A stretch of DNA of 9,195 bases, taken from Rhodanobacteraceae bacterium (lineage in GTDB: Bacteria > Pseudomonadota > Gammaproteobacteria > Xanthomonadales > SZUA-5). The notes below the pieces were generated by a model. It saw nothing but the letters and a program-made list of their open reading frames with translations, was not told the origin of the DNA and did not search any database. A program made the position numbers and the translations under genes. Where the stretch lies: positions 1 through 9,195 of the forward strand of contig JADKFD010000103.1 in the NCBI GenBank assembly GCA_016717705.1, given 5' to 3'. Positions 6,781 to 9,195 of this stretch are shown piece by piece. The first letter of the stretch is position 1, and every line of letters starts with the position of its first letter.

Positions 6781-7150
6781 TCAGACTCCAGTGCGGACCA
6801 GCACACCGAGCGCTCGCAATTGCGCGACCGCGGTGGCCTTCTGTTCGGGGGTGATAGCGGTGGGCCACTGCAGCGCGCGGTCGGACACGATTGCGTGGCG
6901 ACAGACCATCAGTGCATCGTGCTCGGCCAGGTGGCATCGGCATCGACGATGAGCACGCCGACCGCGACTTGGTGCTGTCGCTGGCGGCGGGCGCCAGGGC
7001 CTTGATGGTCCCGGTCGGAGTGAACGCGACCACTGCGCCGAGGCGCAGGTTGGATCCGGCGGCCACGGTGACCGTGTCACGCGAGTACAACTGGGGCGCT
7101 TCGAACTTGAGCAGATCGCCCAGGTTCTGGTTTTCGAGAATGGCGGGCAT
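6781..7150 (-). CDS. Head decoration protein, lambda gpD type (two frame breaks)
   Basis: Small trimeric protein that binds and stabilises the expanded capsid. The start ATG at 7150 lies 3 bases after the protease stop and has AAAGG 7 bases upstream. Residues 1-60 (MPAILENQNLGDLLKFEAPQ to KALAPAASDSTKS) are in one frame and contain the typical sequence TVAAGSNLRLGAVVA. One base appears to be missing near 6974, where TCG-CGG should probably read TCG-GCG-G, and another near 6933. The intervening 40 bases read VGVLIVDADAT, and the last part, HDALMVCRHAIVSDRALQWP to LGVLVRTGV, ends at TGA 6781-6783. Restored length is about 122 to 123 residues, normal for the family. The order protease, decoration protein, capsid matches lambda C-D-E. 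An uncorrected reading would produce a false 157-residue protein running into the capsid gene. Confidence 0.85.
6786..6789 (-). promoter_or_regulatory. Ribosome binding site of the major capsid gene
   Basis: GGAG on the minus strand, 6 bases before ATG 6779 and inside the last codons of the decoration gene. It favours this start over the longer in-frame ATG at 6806. Confidence 0.55.
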
Positions 7151-7153
7151 GGA

Positions 7154-8465
7154 TCAGCCTTTGCGCAGTTTGGCGACTGCTGCGAGTACGGGGTTGTGGG
7201 TGGGCGAGGCGGCAGCCGCTGCGGGATCCGAAGGCGTGGCGCTCGTCCGATGACCCATCGGCGGCAACAGCGAGCCGATCTCGGGGCCGGCAGCCAGTTC
7301 CGACAGCAGCGTTCGGCGCACCTGGTCGACACCGGCGTTGGCGTCGAGAAAGCCCAGTGCGCGATCGGCGCGGCCGGCGAGCGCGCACATCTCGACGATC
7401 AGGCGGGCGTCGGCGAAGCTGCGGGTGACCGGGACGGTCTGGGCCGCGGCTGTCGGTGTGGCAGGCGCAGCGGGGGTCGCCGGCGCCACCGCTACCTTCT
7501 CGGTCTCTCGTCAGGAACGTCGATGGGCTCCGGCACTTCGGGCGCGGAGGCGGGCTGAGCCGGCTTGTTCGGAAGGGATGTCGTTGGGTACGGTCGACCT
7601 GGTGATGTCCTTGATCGTGGGGTGGGGGTCAGCAGTGCGGCGTGGTGCCCCAGCCGGCTGACGGGCTTGGGGTGCGAAAGGAACTGGGCGAACTCGGCCA
7701 GCGTGTCGTCGAAGCCGCCGACCGCGTCGGCCAGGCCGACGCGCACCGCGTCGTCGGCAAAGTACAGAGCGGCCTCGGTCGCGCGGATGGCATCGCTGTC
7801 GAGCCCGCGCATCAGGGCAACGTGGTCGACGAACAGGTCGTAGGGCCGATCCACCTCGCGCTGCAGCCAGTCAGTGCTTCTGGCGCCAGCGCGGCATGAG
7901 GCGAGGATCGGCCTTGCCCGCGCCGGCGAGGACCGGCGATGTGGCGGTAGCCCTGCTGCGCGTCGCGGGTGGACTGATCGATGTGCATGGCGATGACGCC
8001 GATCGAGCCCAACGCCCGCGGTGCGCGTCACCAGCACCCGATTGGCGGCGGCTGCGATTGCGTAGGCCGCTGACGGCACCGGAAGTCGACGGCCACCGCC
8101 CAGACCGGCTTGTGCTGCGCCAACGCGCGCACATGCTCGGCCAGTTCGAATACGCCGCCAGCTTCACCACCGGGCGAGTCGATCTCGAGCAGGACGCCGC
8201 GGACGGCCGTATCCACGGATGCGGCCTGAAGTCGCCGCGATTTCCGGAGTAGCTGGTCAGACCAGAGCTGCCTCGATCCGTTGGTGCGTCGGACCAGCGT
8301 GCCGAACACCGGGATCACGGCGATCGAAGATTGCGTGCGCACACCCGGTGCGATCACGGGCTCGAATGCCGCGACGCTGACCTGCGGTGCGCCAACGCGC
8401 TCGCCGAGCACGGCCAGCAGGACATCGAGTTTGGCGCGCGCAAACGGCGGTGGCGTGCCGATCAA
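7154..8465 (-). CDS. S49-family prohead protease with scaffold-like C-terminal tail (lambda gpC type), frameshifted
   Basis: Capsid maturation protease of the S49 (SppA/ClpP-fold) family, as in lambda gpC; it processes capsid components inside the prohead. The N-terminal part shows SIAVIPVFGTLV and then RGVLLEIDSPGGEAGGVFELAEHVRALA, a hallmark S49 segment. The motif SAAYAIAAAANRV carries the probable serine nucleophile (codon 8073-8071); GSIGVIAMHIDQS follows, and a GKAD segment holds a candidate catalytic lysine (codon 7915-7913). LYFADDAVRVGLADAVGGFDDTLAEFAQFL ends the protease domain near 7665. A proline-rich linker and a helical tail (RSFADARLIVEMCALAGRADRALGFLDANAG) continue to TGA at 7154-7156. 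About 437 codons match the usual gpC size. The start is uncertain: TTG at 8465 is the first in-frame start-like codon of the family, while CTG at 8498 may be a miscalled ATG. Frame breaks occur near 8270-8235, 8085, 8020, 7950, 7870 and 7505; the last is explained by one missing C in a CC(C) run. Confidence 0.85.
7158..7162 (-). promoter_or_regulatory. Ribosome binding site of the decoration gene
   Basis: AAAGG on the minus strand, 7 bases before ATG 7150. It lies in the last codons of the protease gene and supports the chosen start. Confidence 0.5.
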
Positions 8466-8489
8466 TCGCTCGCCAGATGGGAAGGAACG

Positions 8490-9195
8490 TGAGTTCAGGC
8501 GCCTGGGTGTGTTGAGCGTCGGAACGACGCTCGGGGTCGCGGCGCGGGTCGGTGTCGAGCACTTAAGCCGGATTGATCACGCGCGCTGTTTGTCGGCGGC
8601 GATCTCCCGATCGATGTCTTCGGCGTCATAGCCGAAGGCGCTGATCGCTTCGGAGCGGCTGAGCAGCCCGCCACGAATCGCGGTCTTCACCGCGTTGAAC
8701 TCTTTCTGCGGATCCACCCACTGCCAGCCTTGCGGGATCCGATTCACCGCCTGCACCTCGCGCTGCCGGCGCGCGTGTAGTTAACGATCGGCAATGACCA
8801 TTCAGCACGACCTGGGTCATCCAGGCCTTCCAGATCGGGCGGCACAACTGGTGCACGATGACGCCGTGCTGGATCGCCTCGACCCGCCGACGACTCCAGC
8901 AGGCCAGCCCGAATCGAGCTGTAGTTCACCTGGGTCAGATCCCCGGTGAAGTTGCTCATGGGTCCGCCCATCGCCGCGGCGACCGCGCGGAACTGCATGC
9001 GCAGGAACTCGGCGTAGCTGGCGCCCACTCGGCAGGCTGGCTGAACTTGATGTCCTCGCCAGCCTCCAGGATCTGCATCGTCCCCGGCTCCAGGCCCGCG
9101 GGCGCGATACCGATTCCGCGTCACGCAGGCCTTCGCCCATCAACTGGTCCTCCGGGCTTGCGCACGCGGCGTGATGAACCCGGCGAACATCGCCG
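8490..9195 (-). CDS. Phage portal protein, lambda gpB type (C-terminal part, frameshifted)
   Basis: Portal proteins form the dodecameric ring at the capsid vertex through which DNA is packaged and to which the tail attaches. Pieced together from several minus-strand frames, the segment reads like the C-terminal part of lambda-type portals: LEPGTMQILEAGEDIKF (about 9085-9040), GASYAEFLRMQFRAVAAAMG, LTQVNYSSIRAGLLE (about 8935-8895), VHQLCRPIWKAWM (about 8855-8815), NYTRAGSAR, then PQGWQWVDPQKEFNAVKTAI and ISAFGYDAEDIDREIAADKQ (about 8730-8585). The N-terminal half lies beyond the window. Reading frame changes near 9150, 9120, 9026, 8893 and 8795. The last clear frame meets a TGA at 8577-8579, but portal-like sequence (DTDPRRDPERRSDAQHTQAPELT) resumes after one or two single-base offsets, so the true C-terminus is probably near 8490 and that boundary is approximate. 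It precedes the protease gene, as in lambda. Family assignment is firm; the breaks look like base-calling indels. Confidence 0.88.

Noticed and set aside
1..9195. Decayed prophage with pseudogenes throughout
   Set aside because: Amino-acid sequence on both sides of each break is well preserved and many breaks fall in short runs, which fits base-calling error better. Kept as the alternative explanation.
1..9195. tRNA, rRNA, insertion sequence, attachment site or defence genes
   Set aside because: No cloverleaf, no transposase, no terminal inverted repeats and no non-structural gene were seen; the window is wholly head and tail genes.

Overview
The window is one continuous structural-gene operon of a lambda-like siphophage or prophage, read entirely on the minus strand, so gene order runs from high to low coordinates. 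The DNA is GC-rich with strong G/C third-position bias and dense minus-strand coding. This suits a phage of a high-GC proteobacterium; the host cannot be named from this window. No integrase, repressor, lysis gene or bacterial gene is visible, so integrated prophage and free phage cannot be told apart.

Head module (9195 to about 5476): C-terminal part of a lambda gpB-type portal; an S49-family prohead protease with a long C-terminal scaffold-like tail (gpC/Nu3 type); head decoration protein (gpD type); major capsid protein (gpE type); and a small head-tail joining protein (gpFII-like). Tail module (5472 to about 203): a putative tail terminator; a small protein with an HTHAG/PGD motif; the tail tube protein; two overlapping tail-assembly chaperone frames linked by an in-phase -1 slippery heptamer (lambda G/GT arrangement); a minor tail protein; and a large tape-measure protein. 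The last ~200 bases hold the start of another, unrecognised gene. Genes abut or overlap by a few bases throughout. The only real intergenic gap is about 88 bases before the tape-measure gene.

A second layer is the large number of small frame breaks. The portal, protease, decoration, capsid, minor tail and tape-measure genes all switch frame repeatedly, yet family-typical protein sequence resumes at once after each switch. Many breaks lie in short C or G runs, and both losses and gains occur. This fits indel errors in an unpolished long-read sequence better than decay of a dead prophage, although decay is not excluded. Breaks are unevenly spread: about 3 kb from 3003 to 6170 holds only one suspected case.

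I found no convincing novel system. The most interesting functional element is the T TTT TTC frameshift site at 3703-3709. The rest is a recognisable head-tail morphogenesis cassette.
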